A DNA stretch of 64,000 nt from Trachythela sp. YZ-2020 (GCA_016169945.1 JADLSH010000387.1:1736001-1800000); one strand, 5' to 3'. Shown: positions 33,001-42,231, numbered from the stretch's first letter. A program made the numbers and translations. The notes: a model not told the origin generated them from the letters alone.

Positions 33001-34620
33001 TAGAATCGGTCAGAAAATTAAAAGGAAGTGCTCGAATAACATAATTTAGTCATTTCCCTCATAATTTTTGTGTCTTACTAACTGTAAAATGCTTCAACAG
33101 ATTTTAGAGTGGACATCAATCGGCCGGCATGTTAGCTAGCGTTTGCTAGAAGGCGCTATGTCTATCGGCTATGATGCTTTAGATATATGGTCGCTCGTGA
33201 AAACTCTATTTATCTTCAATATTAACTTCTAGCGTTTAGAAATAGCAACAATTATAATGGTATATTTCAAAAATATTATAAAGATAGCTTTATATATTTT
33301 AATATAATGACGATTGTAGACAAGAGGCGTCTGATATAAAACCGTGCTTGAGTCCTGAGAGAACATTAAACAACAACTCAAAAGCATACGATTTTGGTTG
33401 GTTTCTTGACTTGTCTTTTAATAATTTTTAAAACTTAAAGGCAAAGTACAAAAACCAAAATTATCAGGTAGTTTGAACTATATATGATTCCCAAGATCGA
33501 TTAACATGATATCCCACTCCTTGCAATTGAAATGTATAATTTTCAAGTGGAAGCGTGTAATATGACACTTCCCTACACCCCCTTAGGCAATAAATTTTTA
33601 TAGAGCCACGTGACCAGCGTTCACCAGGGTTTTTTCTCCCCAAGAGGAAAAAGCCTGGGTACGAGGTTGAAGTAAAGACAGCTTAAATACTCATTGATTA
33701 AATTTCTAAATTAATACATAAGATTTAGTATTATATAAAGATTCAGAGGTTATGTAAAATACATTAATCAAGCTGCATAGTTGCTTCCTCTACGGGCGAT
33801 GGCGAACGACAGAATTCCTCGATGGCGAACGACAGAATGACGCAATATTTTATAGAGCAAGAGGGTGGTAATAGGGGATCGTGAGGGTGATTGATGCAAG
33901 GCAGAGACGCTCCCACTTCTCCCCTCATTACTAGCTCCCAATATCTTGACGTGCTCTGTTAAATATTGCGCAATTTCGCCGTTTTCCACCGAGCTGCCTG
34001 CGGATGAAGCCAGGCTTGTGAATGCCGGTATACTTTTATACAACACGGCCGCTCACGTTGTATACATTACAAAACTAACAGCAACAACAACACGACAAAG
34101 ACAACTGTAACGTCAACGTCAACAATGGCATACCGACAACAACGGCAACATTAACGAAGGCAACGACATAACTGATTTTATTATCAGAAAACAAATGCCG
34201 GAATCAGAACGTTTTAGCATATAATACATTGACAACATGAAGATACGAAGCAAAATAATACAAACGGGGTAGTTTGAAAGAAAAATAATCCAAACAAGGT
34301 AGTTTGCAGCATTGTAGATCTACTGCGTTATGGGTTTGATTAATCAAACGTTTTAAAAGCATGCTATAGGACGTATATAGATTGCTAAGAATAAGGTTTA
34401 TTCAGGTAAAATTAACGACACTCAGTAGGTCTCTGGCACCAAAGTAAATTAAAATAGATTTTTTTAACAATGTACTGACTACTGTGTCTTTTTTCAGGTG
34501 ACCTATTTTCTAGCCGCATTGGTGTTAACCTACGTAATTGCCTTTATTATCTCAGTTGTGGTGGAATTACCATTTGCAAACCTGGAAGCACTTGCCTGGA
34601 AAAGATGGGAAAAGAAATAA
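17884..34620 (+). CDS. NRF-6 type acyltransferase 3 gene, last seven exons
   Basis: Seven plus-strand exons encode the C-terminal 323 residues of a nose-resistant-to-fluoxetine (NRF-6) family protein, a multi-pass membrane acyltransferase 3. Exons are 17884-18043, 18766-18848, 20001-20123, 20445-20592, 22610-22802, 26974-27116 and 34498-34620. All have AG acceptors and GT donors, and every junction keeps phase without a stop. Recognisable family segments are LTPTLMF, WWTNLLYLNNF, HTWYLAADMQFF, RIPPYVMGMVLGY and LPFANLEALAWKRWEKK before the stop. In C. elegans NRF-6 acts in uptake or transport of drugs and lipids; the biochemical reaction is not established. The 5' half (signal peptide, N-terminal domain, first membrane helices) is not in the window or was not recognised. 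Transposons have greatly enlarged the last three introns. Confidence 0.88.
18766..18848 (+). CDS. NRF-6 type acyltransferase, exon B
   Basis: Acceptor CTCTATAG|T and donor ACCG|GTACAT. It encodes LCMGHTWYLAADMQFF and VTSPIFLLVAYR. The HTWYLAxDMQFF segment, with its conserved aspartate, is the strongest family signature. The exon ends in phase 2. Confidence 0.9.
20001..20123 (+). CDS. NRF-6 type acyltransferase, exon C
   Basis: Acceptor TTTTTGTAG|A and donor TTAAG|GTTGAA. It encodes a membrane helix (LLCIVGVTILASIITTACIV) followed by ANNDTLHQMIMYAFLR. Phase 2 in and phase 2 out agree with exons B and D. Confidence 0.85.
20445..20592 (+). CDS. NRF-6 type acyltransferase, exon D
   Basis: Acceptor TTTTTTTAG|A and donor CCACTG|GTAGGA. 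It encodes FYVVYIKPYCRIPPYVMGMV and LGYVLYEHFSKEIKLPL. The pattern YxKPYxRxPPYxxGxxxGY is conserved in the family. It ends in phase 0 and joins exon F directly. Confidence 0.9.
20593..22609 (+). other. Intron of the acyltransferase gene, mostly unremarkable
   Basis: About 2 kb without a recognised transposon. A minus-strand candidate exon is listed separately. A stretch near 21960-22200 has short G/C runs and CCCAGGGC-type sequence that may be an old repeat. Confidence 0.5.
21553..21688 (-). CDS. Candidate minus-strand exon inside an acyltransferase intron
   Basis: An open frame on the minus strand (MRNGTDYNIKTVLDYKEGKE to RLTRTQFTTIRS) ends at a consensus donor, AAGCG|GTGAGTAC, at 21552/21553. 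It starts either at ATG 21688 or just after an acceptor-like CTAGCAG. No family is recognised and no second exon was found. It could be a nested gene or a transposon remnant. Confidence 0.25.
22610..22802 (+). CDS. NRF-6 type acyltransferase, exon E
   Basis: Acceptor TTTTTCTAG|A and donor TGCAG|GTGGGT. It encodes two membrane helices, KFVAIMWISAIALALTDIYA and WCIWGLCIVWLIFSCHYNYA, around a loop with WTTGERVVFSSLK. Phase 0 in, phase 1 out. Confidence 0.87.
24480..26270 (-). pseudogene. Transposon gene with HKxCYxNYT zinc-binding motif, broken
   Basis: Minus-strand exons belong to a family abundant in cnidarian genomes and usually left uncharacterised. The first (about 26230-25993) has CSKRFCDEEKIRRQQRKEEK and later PEICIICGRDASWFSLDK before a donor at 25993. 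The second (25819 down to about 25567) starts after a CACCAG acceptor and encodes TKKRRRTPLMLVETIDAGLL and VRYHKVCYCNYTKFL. A nested element interrupts it at 25566-24925; it resumes with NKQIKYMKDLLEKFVII and LMKSYPQLVFCVPKM, then decays through frameshifts. CxxC and HKxCYxNYT suggest zinc binding. In-frame stops show it is dead. Its role in transposition is unknown. Confidence 0.6.
24925..25566. mobile_element. 640-bp nested TIR element
   Basis: CATCAGTCAAATCCAAGCG with GTGCCCATCCCC forms the left end and its reverse complement the right end. Inside are several copies of a CCCCxxGGTGGG-like motif in both orientations. It splits the zinc-binding transposon gene. No clean target duplication was recognised. 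Confidence 0.7.
26974..27116 (+). CDS. NRF-6 type acyltransferase, exon F
   Basis: Acceptor CCATTTTAG|G and donor ACGCTG|GTAAGA. It encodes GLIKNVLSAKFWIPLSHINY and AAYIIHFDVILALMYNIETP. The segment FWxPLSxIxYxAYxxH is typical of the family. It ends in phase 0. Confidence 0.9.
27227..27235. repeat. 9-bp target duplication (left) of the 6.4-kb element
   Basis: AAATAAAGA here and AAGTAAAGA at 33670-33678, one mismatch. Nine bases is the classic Mutator-like duplication length. Confidence 0.6.
27901..28022. repeat. GGACC/GCTAGCGGAT palindromic subterminal repeats (left)
   Basis: Repeated blocks of GCGGATATGGACC, GGTCCATATCCGCTAGCGGA and GGTACATATCCGCTAGC. A related inverted cluster is at 32862-32945. 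Together they may mark the ends of the Ginger1-like element between them. Confidence 0.55.
28278..28850 (-). pseudogene. Ginger1-like Ulp1 (C48) protease plus PHD finger
   Basis: This is the downstream part of a Ginger1-like transposase gene. After an acceptor near 28835 a Ulp1-type cysteine protease is visible: the catalytic His segment GHDHWMCSTS near 28790, then, after frame disruption, VDCGVYAIAFAYKLAAG near 28650 with the catalytic Cys. The sequence continues into YDQSKMHQHLLTSLQKGSF and a PHD finger (FCHCLMPECWADMIQCQLCD then WFHMICEHV and GEWLCRGC, 28300-28460) before the stop at 28278. Ginger1 transposases are known to carry Ulp1 or OTU protease domains after the integrase. At least one frameshift lies between the His and Cys segments. 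The gene continues from the integrase exons at 28880-32255. Confidence 0.75.
28880..29815 (-). pseudogene. Ginger1-like integrase core (DDE), two exons
   Basis: The minus strand encodes the catalytic core of a Gypsy-type integrase. The exon at about 29815-29537 has the second half of the zinc finger (HCEICQRN) and GIDLVGPLPETPRGNKYMVT, which includes the first catalytic aspartate. A 108-bp intron (donor GTAAGTATC, acceptor TTTTGCAG, about 29429-29536) separates it from VAEFLYDLITRYGVAEIVMS, DQGREF (second aspartate), HPQTNGLDERMNQTL (glutamate) and FAYRTSENDSTKFTPFELMF. A donor follows QPHPFK at about 28886. The GPY/F region is absent, so a deletion has removed sequence before the Ulp1 exon. 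A one-base shift disrupts the first exon near 29690. Introns separate it from an ordinary Gypsy retrotransposon. Confidence 0.8.
29893..30190. repeat. Two inverted tRNA-like repeat units, head to head
   Basis: 29893-30119 is the reverse complement of most of the 274-bp unit found at 5925-6660, and 30123-30190 is the start of a plus-strand copy. They meet inside the tRNA-like head (CTGCGGCCCTGCGATTCC then TTCCTGCCAGGGACC). The plus copy seems to resume at 31883-31926 after an insertion. Confidence 0.7.
30191..31740. mobile_element. Non-autonomous element with TTTATTTTTTATCTATGAAAA ends
   Basis: The ends TATTTTTTATCTATGAAAA at 30193-30213 and TTTTCATAGATAAAAAATA near 31721-31739 are inverted. 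A weaker inverted pair inside (30235-30390 and 30755-30905) shares GGCCCGCTCTGAAACTCATC and CTTCCCATCACTC blocks. No coding content is evident. Confidence 0.5.
31742..31885. mobile_element. Hairpin MITE, near-perfect 144-bp palindrome
   Basis: GTTATTTACCGG and GTCCGGATGAGAAAAACTGT on the left pair with ACAGTTTTTCTCATCCGGAC and CCGGTAAATAAC on the right. The central arms include TCTTGAAAACG and CGTTTTCAAGA. The loop is CTCGCCCTTCGGGCTCG. The DNA could extrude a long cruciform. Confidence 0.75.
31953..32255 (-). pseudogene. Ginger1-like integrase N-terminal exon (H2C2 zinc finger)
   Basis: The exon encodes HEYDEIFNYLCDGSYPSDAE, LRKKAGKFVLKDGALFYVGK and, after a frame shift near 32050, ACHTDKLAGHFGHDKTRDK, the two histidines of an integrase HHCC zinc finger. 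It ends at a donor, ATAAG|GTTTGT, at 31952/31953. The two cysteines lie in the next exon at about 29780. Stop codons near the 5' end (TGA, TAG) and the shift show decay. The intron of about 2.1 kb between them has been filled by SINE-like and MITE insertions. Confidence 0.7.
32862..32945. repeat. GGACC/GCTAGCGGAT palindromic subterminal repeats (right)
   Basis: GGGGTCCAAATTCGCGAGGGG, AGTCCAAATCCGCTAGCG and GGTCCATATTCGCTAGCGGA are inverted relatives of the cluster at 27901-28022. The 5.0-kb interval between the clusters holds the whole Ginger1-like gene. Confidence 0.55.
33679..34497 (+). other. End of the last acyltransferase intron, no gene
   Basis: A short direct repeat GATGGCGAACGACAGAAT occurs twice at 33796-33840, and a CAA-rich stretch spans 34076-34165. 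No coding exon is recognised. Confidence 0.4.
34498..34620 (+). CDS. NRF-6 type acyltransferase, last exon
   Basis: Acceptor TTTTTTCAG|G. It encodes a final membrane helix (VTYFLAALVLTYVIAFIISV) and VVELPFANLEALAWKRWEKK before TAA. The ExPFxxLE pattern is the usual C-terminal signature. An AATAAA overlaps the stop codon; the real polyadenylation site was not identified. Confidence 0.9.
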   Translation: MTYFLAALVLTYVIAFIISVVVELPFANLEALAWKRWEKK

Positions 34621-36149
34621 ATTATCCCCTTCTTCATTTGTGTGGTGAAAATGTTCGCATTTGGATATTCTACTTTGTATATATAACACTGGATCAGTGA
34701 AACTGCAGTATATAGTTCGATGTAAGACGTATATAATTGAATTTAAGTCAGTAATCCAGTATATAATCTACTGGAAATACCAAAAAGTGGGGTAATGTAT
34801 CCGCAAGCGGTGAGCTTTTCGTTAGGGTCATAAAATTTCGCGTTAGCTCGCAAGTCATATAATTATACAATTTACATTGGGGTAAGAGTTCTTGGAACGT
34901 ATATCATCGTTATATAATTATACAAGGGTTTTTTCAATCTTCCTTCAGGTAGGATTTTGGGGCTTCCCATGCAACTTCCTCAAAATAACTGGAAATTTTC
35001 CGACATGCAGGCTTTTGCCAGGGTATAGGTTTGCCAGTTAGCGCTGCAGTACTGCTTACTGCTAGTCTGACTGAGTGCTGACTGTTACTACTAATACTAG
35101 CCTGACTATAGTCCACTAAGTCTAGTACTTACTGCTTTGCAATGTTTTATTTAGGGTTTCACTTTCAAACTTCCTCAATGCCAGCAAACCTTCCTCACGG
35201 GTGGTACCATTGATAAACACAATATAGTCTATATCATTCTTCTTCTATCTTCAATTGTCGTTTCATTTAATTTCTACATGCTTTTACAAAAATGTACTTT
35301 CTAAATCGAATAGGTACAGTTACTATCAATCAACACGATCTATCAATGTCTATCCATTCCTGCTGGTGACTATCCATAACTGTTGACCATCAATACAGCT
35401 TACAATTTCGCATTGTTCGTCATTAACGGAGTGTAAAAAGTTCAGCAGAATTATCCGATGGCTTACACCAGTACTTATTACCCACCCTCATTCCTAGCGT
35501 GGGAAATGACGTCCGTGTTCGCAGGCTACTATACAGGCGTGGCTGGGGAACTAAATGCAAAAAATGCCAGTTTCGGCCAATTTTGAGCTTTTGACACAAT
35601 TTCTTTCCTTTACTACGACGTCATTACACTGATAAATATAATGATTGAGTTTATATCTAAACATTGGATCATATCGAGGAAGTGACCGCAGTGCATATCT
35701 ACAAAATACAAAACATGGACACTCCGAAAACGGATAACATGCATTCAACGTTTCCTGATGACGACTGCAATTAGATAGTCGAAACTTTTGCTAAAAAGGA
35801 ATATATTTCAGAGTGTCCATTGCTTTGTATTTTCTAAAATTATTCAATGGAAGGCATACGTACTTACTGTATATTCTAGATATATCAAGTATGGAGTGGT
35901 ATACTATATATAAACGACTCAGCTGAGTTGTGTTCACTTTCCATGTACCTCCACTGATCTAGAGATGGTAGACATCGTATTAGCTGAACTCTAGACGCCA
36001 GATAAACACTTACATACATTATTCAGCTCACTCCCCGCTGGGGCTTTTCAGTGACCGATTACATCAAGTATCTCGCTTACCTATGTTATGTACTTAGCCT
36101 ACATTATCTATTTTTACAACAATTGTGATATTACTTTCCTAATCTGTAT
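34621..36149. other. 3' flank of the acyltransferase gene, nothing recognised
   Basis: AT-rich DNA with no convincing exon or repeat. Confidence 0.4.
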
Positions 36150-36342
36150 ATCCTAACCCACCCAGTCAACTTTCCCTATGGGAGGAAACCGGAGTGCCCG
36201 GAGAAAACCCACGACTTTCGGCAGAGCGTTGACTTACTCTTTTCACATGAGTGTGAATAATGAGTAATGTCCTCAGCGAGAATCGAACTCAAGACTCAGA
36301 GGTGAAAGGCGCTTGCTCTGACGACTGCGCCACCGAAGCCCC
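36150..36342 (-). mobile_element. tRNA-derived SINE, minus strand
   Basis: Read on the minus strand, the head GGGGCTTCGGTGGCGCAGTC with GTCAGAGCAAGCGCC forms A-box and anticodon-arm-like sequence, and GAGTTCGATTCTCGC is a B box. The body contains GTCAACGCTCTGCCGAAAGT and CCGGGCACTCCGGTTTCCTC. The same family occurs on the plus strand at 36545-36702. Confidence 0.75.
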
Positions 36343-36544
36343 ACTTGCTTTCATTAGTGATGTAAACCAGGACTATCCTTGAGTCGGTGCAAAAAGGAGA
36401 CACTTTTTTCATGTGGAACTCGTTTGGTAACTTTCGTACCACGTCAGCTTCTATCACCGCTACACATAGCTCCAGAATGAAGGAATGCAGACAGGATATA
36501 TGGTGGTCATTTTCGCTTCTCAGTAGACGACGGATACCGTCGGT

Positions 36545-36702
36545 GGGCTACGGTGCCGCAGTCGTCAGAGCGAGCGTCTTTCACCTCTGAGTATTGAGTT
36601 CGATTCTCGCTGGGGACTTTACTCATCACACTCATGTGTAAAGAGTAAGTCAACGCTCTGCCGAAAGTCGTTGGTTTCCTCCGGGCACTCCGGCTTCCTC
36701 CT
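36545..36702 (+). mobile_element. tRNA-derived SINE, plus strand
   Basis: It shares the tRNA-like head (GCCGCAGTCGTCAGAGCGAG), B box (GAGTTCGATTCTCGC) and body (CCGGGCACTCCGGCTTCCTC) with the minus copy. It runs straight into the (TGTA)n tract, which is best read as an expanded 3' tail. Confidence 0.78.
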
Positions 36703-36857
36703 GTATGTATGTATGTATGTATGTATGTATGTATGTATGTATGTATGTATGTATGTATGTATGTGTGTATGTATGTATGTATGTGTGTATGTATGTATGT
36801 ATATATGTATGTATGTATGTATGTATGCATGTATGTATGTATGTATGTATGTATGTA
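36702..36857 (+). repeat. (TGTA)n microsatellite
   Basis: About 39 units of TGTA with a few TGTG and TATA variants, directly attached to the SINE 3' end. Confidence 0.95.
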
Positions 36858-38109
36858 GTTTTTCTCAGTTCCAAGCTAAGGTAGATCGACGCTTCAATCG
36901 CGTCCTGACTTGGGACAGAATCTTTCCACCACTGTCATCGAGTCATGACGTGCTCATGTAGAAGGTTGTCCTATTCTAGCGGAGTCACTGCTAGAAGTCC
37001 GTTTGCTCATGCTCACCAGCTGTCGCTATGTCAAGGGATCATACACAAGGATAAACAACGCGAGGATCCCTCTGCGAATGAAAGACTCTTTCGGTAAGGT
37101 AACTCGGAATATAAGTTTTGACTGTTGCGTTCTCAGTACACCAGGAGAGTTTGCTGGGGGCACCGAGCCGACCCGCCACCACTGTATTGTGGACAATCCC
37201 TTCAACACCGATTTCTTGTAGTAAATGTAAATGAAGTATTCTTTTAATTAAACAAATTGAAGGTCCCTATCTATTTAAATGAACTCCCAGTGAAGTCTAG
37301 TGCTCTGATTGGACTAGATAAGCATGTGATCAGTATTATTATTTCCAGGTCCTCGACAAGACACGCTTTTGAGAAAGCATAAAAAATTAAACCTCGTTCA
37401 AGCATTGCACTCTTGTTAACCCCTTTTCAAATTTGGGAAGGGTGCGCTCTCAAATAGCCGCAGTGTTAGTGATGTTTTAAAATTATGACGTCATAGCGCG
37501 TCTGGATATTTTTTGTCCTGCATTCCCCCTGCCAAACATCTGACTGCTCTGATAATTGCCCAGCTTGCAACTGTTTATATTCATTGCCATAAACTGCTAC
37601 TTGCCATTTTGTGCATTCAACATAATAGATACACCACAGCGCTAGCCCATACTGCTAGTTTCATCCCTTCTTTCCCTTGTTTATATCTCATTTGAATCTC
37701 AAATATACTGCATGTGCATGTATTTTTGTTGTGAAATATTATGTGCAAGTTCTACATTGTTGGGCATCATCCTTTAATCGATCCTTTAAAGTAATTTTGC
37801 GTTACTTCTGTGTACTTTTTTTCTATTTTCCAACCGTACAAATTCCTCATTTTGACGAGTTTGTTTCTAGTAGTTTGAAAATCGTTTTTGTTTTTGATCG
37901 AAGAAGCCTGAGGTGTTACTAATCAACGATCATAGATGATGGTAAATACTTCATGACATTCTACTGTTGTGTAGCCTTGCTTTGAACAGTGCGAAATCAA
38001 CGAATCTAAATAAGAAATTAAGAATATTATCTTATAAAAAGAAAGTGAAATGTTGATGGATTTCTTTCAAAAAGCTACCAAAAGCAAGAGCTTGATTAGG
38101 AGAACAATT
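36858..38109. other. Unannotated DNA
   Basis: No gene, inverted repeat or tandem repeat is recognised. Short open frames have no family resemblance. Confidence 0.4.
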
Positions 38110-39090
38110 TAATATGTGCGTTACACACTATGTTTTAATTTTGTTATTCTAATTTGCTCCACCACTCTCAGCATCGATTTCGGCGAAAACGTTCCACTCA
38201 AACTGCTCTGATTAATGTTGTTGACCAATGGCTCCAAAAACATGGGTAATGGTGAGATAACGGCTGTAGTTTTCTTGGATTTAGCAAAGGCGTTCGATAG
38301 CGTCAGGCATCCTCTGCTTCTGGAAAAACTGCAGGTCATTGGGGTTGGGGACATTGAACTAGCTTGATTTACCTCATATTTAAATAACAGTCAACAACGT
38401 GTAATCTATAATGGTACACACCTCTATGCTTGTCTACAATGCTACTGCTCTTCCATCACTGGATTATTGCGATGTTATATGGAACAGTTGTAATGCTATA
38501 TCTAAAGCTAAACTTCAAAGACTGCAAAACAGAGCAGCCAGCGTGATTCTAAAACTTAATTCAACAATTTCTTCAGATGAACTTCCCCGCCAACTTAAAT
38601 GACTCAAACTTGACGAAAGGAGACGTTTGCGCAAAGTTATCCTTATGTATAAATGTCTGCACCAGGAACAGGAAGTTGTACAGATTAACAATATTCGCTT
38701 TATGGACATTCATCATTGCAATACAAGAAACAAGTGTGATTACACCATCCCCAAACCAAAAACTGAGCAGCTGAAAAGGACATTTGGGTATTCAGCAACC
38801 CAATTATCGAACACTATGAGACATGACATCAAGGACTGCAGTTCCTTGGAAGCTTTTAAGAGCTCTTATGTGAAATATTTAATTTCCAGTCGCACAAAAT
38901 TGATTTTTATTAACTTTTATTAACACTATATGTTTTTTAGAGATATTTATTTTATTTACTTAGGTTTAATTTAAATTGGAATAGATTTATTGACTTGTTA
39001 ACTTGGCAAGAACATCATATTTTTTTAACATGCATTTTAACTACAATTTTTAAATAATTGTAAATAATTATATTGTATATTGTATATTGT
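38110..39090 (+). pseudogene. CR1/jockey-like non-LTR remnant with internal deletion
   Basis: The first part (38160-38350) reads as reverse transcriptase motifs around FRRKRSTQTALINVVDQWL and FLDLAKAFDSV. The sequence then jumps, without the catalytic ADD box, to the C-terminal tail at 38411-38923 (PSLDYCDVIWNSC, KLQRLQNRAASVILKL, later FKSSYVKYLISSR). The 3' untranslated region ends in TATTGTATATTGT followed by an (ATC)n run. It is a 5'-truncated, internally deleted plus-strand copy. Its tail is the first piece of the satellite region. Confidence 0.75.
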
Positions 39091-39150
<60 letters not shown>

Positions 39151-39168
39151 GTCATCGTCATCGTCATC
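39091..39168 (+). repeat. (ATC)n microsatellite at a retrotransposon tail
   Basis: About 20 uninterrupted ATC units, then ATCGTC units, joining the CR1-like remnant to the 12-bp satellite. Confidence 0.95.
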
Positions 39169-39572
39169 GACAATTCATCGTCATCGTCATCGTCATTATC
39201 ATCGTCATCAATTCATCAATTCATTCAATTCATCATCAATTCATCATCAATTCATCATCAATTCATCATCAATTCATCATCAATTCATCATCAATTCATT
39301 ATCAATTCATCATCAATTCATCATCAATTCATCGTCAATTCATCGTCAATTCATCGTCAATTCATCATCAATTCATCGTCAATTCATCGTCAATTCATCG
39401 TCAATTCATCGTCAATTCATCGTCAATTCATCGTCAATTCATCATCAATTCATCATCAATTCATCATCAATTCATCATCAATTCATCGTCAATTCATCGT
39501 CAATTCATCGTCAATTCATCGTCAATTCATCGTCAATTCATCGTCAATTCATCGTCAATTCATCGTCAATTC
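39169..39572 (+). repeat. 12-bp satellite, block 1
   Basis: ATTCATCGTCAA and ATTCATCATCAA units, about 29 regular copies after an irregular start at 39169-39235 that mixes TCGTCATCG and CAATTCATC. All plus-strand frames are open, giving false peptides of SSSI, IHRQ and FIVN repeats. Confidence 0.95.
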
Positions 39573-42231
39573 CTGATGTAGTCATGATCACAGAAACATG
39601 GTTATCTGATATCGTACCTGATGAAGTCGTTAATATTCCGAAATTTAGCTTGGTCAGAAAAGATAGACCTATTGGAAGGGGTGGTGGAGTGCAAGTGTAT
39701 ATACGGGAAAGTATAACTTACAAACTTCGACTCGACTTGTCAAATGATCAATATGAGTGTGTTTGGATTGTATTACGCCCTGTCTGGCTTCCAAGATCAA
39801 TTTCTAGAATTGCAATTGCATGTGTGTACATTCCTCCATCTGTAAATATGGAGACGGTAAATAGTTTCTGTGACTATTTTTGCTACTGTTATGATAAATT
39901 GAAATCGGAAAGCCCATGCACAGCAACCATTGCAGCTGGTGATTTCAACCCTGACAGTAATGGGTTGAATATAAGAACAATCACACGCCAATGCCACATA
40001 AAACAAATAGTAAAAACACCAACCAGGGTAATGCCGTGTTGGACCTAATTATTACGGACATACATAAGTTTTACGAAGATCCAGAAATACTGCCCCCTTG
40101 GAACTTCTGACCATAAACGAATTGTATGGAGACCAAAAATCGAAATCAGTTAGGAAACAAAAAGGAAAAGAACAGTAACTGTAAGGCCGCTGAGAGACTC
40201 ATCTATACTTCAATTTGAGCAGTTCATTAGAGAATATAATTGGTCATTTGTATTTAACGCTGCTGAAGTCGATGATGGGGTGCGTTTATTTCTTGAGGCA
40301 ACTAATAACATGTTTGATACCTTCTTCCCTGTAAATCAATCAAAGTGTATGAGGACGATAAACCATATATCACTGGAAGAATCAAGGAAATGATGCATAA
40401 TCGCGATAAAGCATACCAACGTGGACAAGCCGAACGCTTTAAGTATCTACGAAATAAAATTGTATCTGAGATTCGGAAAGAGAAAATAAATTTTATGAAA
40501 AGAGAATTAAACCGATATGCAGCCATAACCCAAAGCAATGGTGGAAACAGATAAAGAAAGTTGTTGGAACTAAGAAGAATTCAGTCTCTATTATAGATCC
40601 GAAACTGAAAATCCACTAAGCGCAAAAGAGTCCGCTGAGTTTATTAACACCTTTTTCACAGACCTAACTAAGAACTACCCAGAAGTGGCTGATGAGTGGC
40701 TGACGATTACAGCAGATGAGACTCTGCCTCAAATCTCTGTGACGAATCTCATAAAGAAATTAAAAGGCATAGATGCCAATAAAGCACATGGGCCATTTGA
40801 TCCCTGTTTAAAGATAATAAAGTTATTCGCTGAATATTTTGCGGTACCTTTAGTACATATTTTTAATCAATCCTTCCAAACTATGAAATTCCCGGAAGTT
40901 TGGAAAATTTCTAACGTCTGTGCTATCCCCAAACAACCCCATGCAATAGAGTGGAGGAGTTAAGACCGATTTCCTTACTAGCGTACTCTCCAAAGTGCAA
41001 GAATCGTATGCTGTTGAATGGATCCTTGAGGACGTTCAAGAAGAAATTAGTGATTCTCAATTTGGTGGCCTGGCCTGGCAGGATCTTCAGCTGTTTTGAC
41101 GTTAGTGTATTTGGTACATAATTGGTATAAGTGCATGGAAAACACGGGAAAAGTTGTAAGAATCTCCTTTTGGACTTTCGTAAAGCCTATGATTTGATCA
41201 ACCATAACATTTTGTTAGGAAATTTTATGGACATTGGTGTGCGCCCTTCGTTAGTAAGATGGTTTGCGACGTATTTACAAGGTAGACTACAAATGTGTAC
41301 GTTTAGAAACCACAAATCAGAGTGTAAAAGTATAAGAGGAGGATCCCACAAGGAAGTAAATTGGGGCCCCTGGCCTTCATTATAAAGATTAACCAGCTGG
41401 CCAATGTTGTTGAAACACCAAATGATGATCAGAATGGAGGTTCTGACCAAGACGACATTGTTATTTTTATGGATGACACTACTTTATCCGAGGTGATTGA
41501 TGTCACTGATCATGTATCTGGAAATTGTATCGGAAATAGTCAAAATAATATTGATAACATAATTCGGTTCACGGAAAATGAGCAAATGGAATTAAACGCC
41601 AAGAAATGCAATGAAATGGTAGTAGATTTTAGAAAGATTAAGACTGTAATCCCTCCTGTCTGCATTGGGCAACAACCAATGTCTAGAGTCAAAACGTTCA
41701 AGTTATTGGGACTCTGGATAGACGATGATTTAAATTGGGAATCAAATACAGAGTACATTATTAAGAAAGCAACCAAACGTCTATATTTTTGAAGGTTCTT
41801 AAGGGTTATGGCGCACCAAAAATGACCTCAAGACCTTTTATTGCTGTGTAATCAGATCAACTTTGGAGTATGGTGCCCAGGTATGGAACGGCAACTTGAC
41901 GCAAGCACAGCGTAATGATATTGAAAGAGTACAGAAACGAGCTTTGAGGATAATTGTTCCTGAATATGAGTACAATCGTGCGCTTCAGGAATGTGAACTA
42001 AAAACGTTACAGGAACGTAGAGATGATTTATGTGTTCGTCTCATCAAGCAGATGTCAGAGCCATCACATAAATTACATTCATTGCTTCCTAGGAAATGCT
42101 CTGAGGTAAAAGGAAGAGAAACTCGAACAAATCCGAACAAATTTTATAACTTCTTCTACAGAACCGAAAGATTTAAACGCAGTCCGTTAGTATATGCAAT
42201 AGATAAATACAACGATAGGCTAAAACTGTAG
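39573..42231 (+). pseudogene. APE endonuclease/reverse transcriptase of element 1
   Basis: The endonuclease part (39573-40120) shows VVMITETWLSDIVPDEVV, VRKDRPIGRGGGVQVYI, ACVYIPPS and IAAGDFN. Reverse transcriptase pieces lie in changing frames: NKAHGPFDPCLKIIKLF near 40790, LLDFRKAYDLINHNIL near 41165, and a polymerase box reading FMDDTTLS near 41465 where FADD or YADD is usual. VKTFKLLGLWIDDDLNW and the tail TLEYGAQVWNGNLTQAQRND follow to 42231. At least five frameshifts or stops break it. It encodes the nick-and-copy machinery of target-primed reverse transcription and cannot be active as it stands. Confidence 0.82.

Larger units (their letters stand above)
27236..33669. mobile_element. 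6.4-kb composite element, MULE-like ends
   Basis: The left end reads CAACCTCGTACC, then AAGGCTTTTTCCTCTTGGGG and GGTGAACGCTGGTCACGTGG. The right end at 33603-33669 is its inverted copy with a few changes. With the 9-bp duplications this is a TIR transposon, probably Mutator-like and non-autonomous. It sits in the last intron of the acyltransferase gene. Other elements are nested inside it, above all the Ginger1-like unit, so its original size was perhaps 1.4 kb. Confidence 0.7.

Noticed and set aside
36507..36961. Peptides of repeated HTYI or MYVC
   Set aside because: Translations of the (TGTA)n microsatellite.
39169..39572. CRISPR-like array
   Set aside because: Units are contiguous 12-mers without spacers, in a eukaryotic context.
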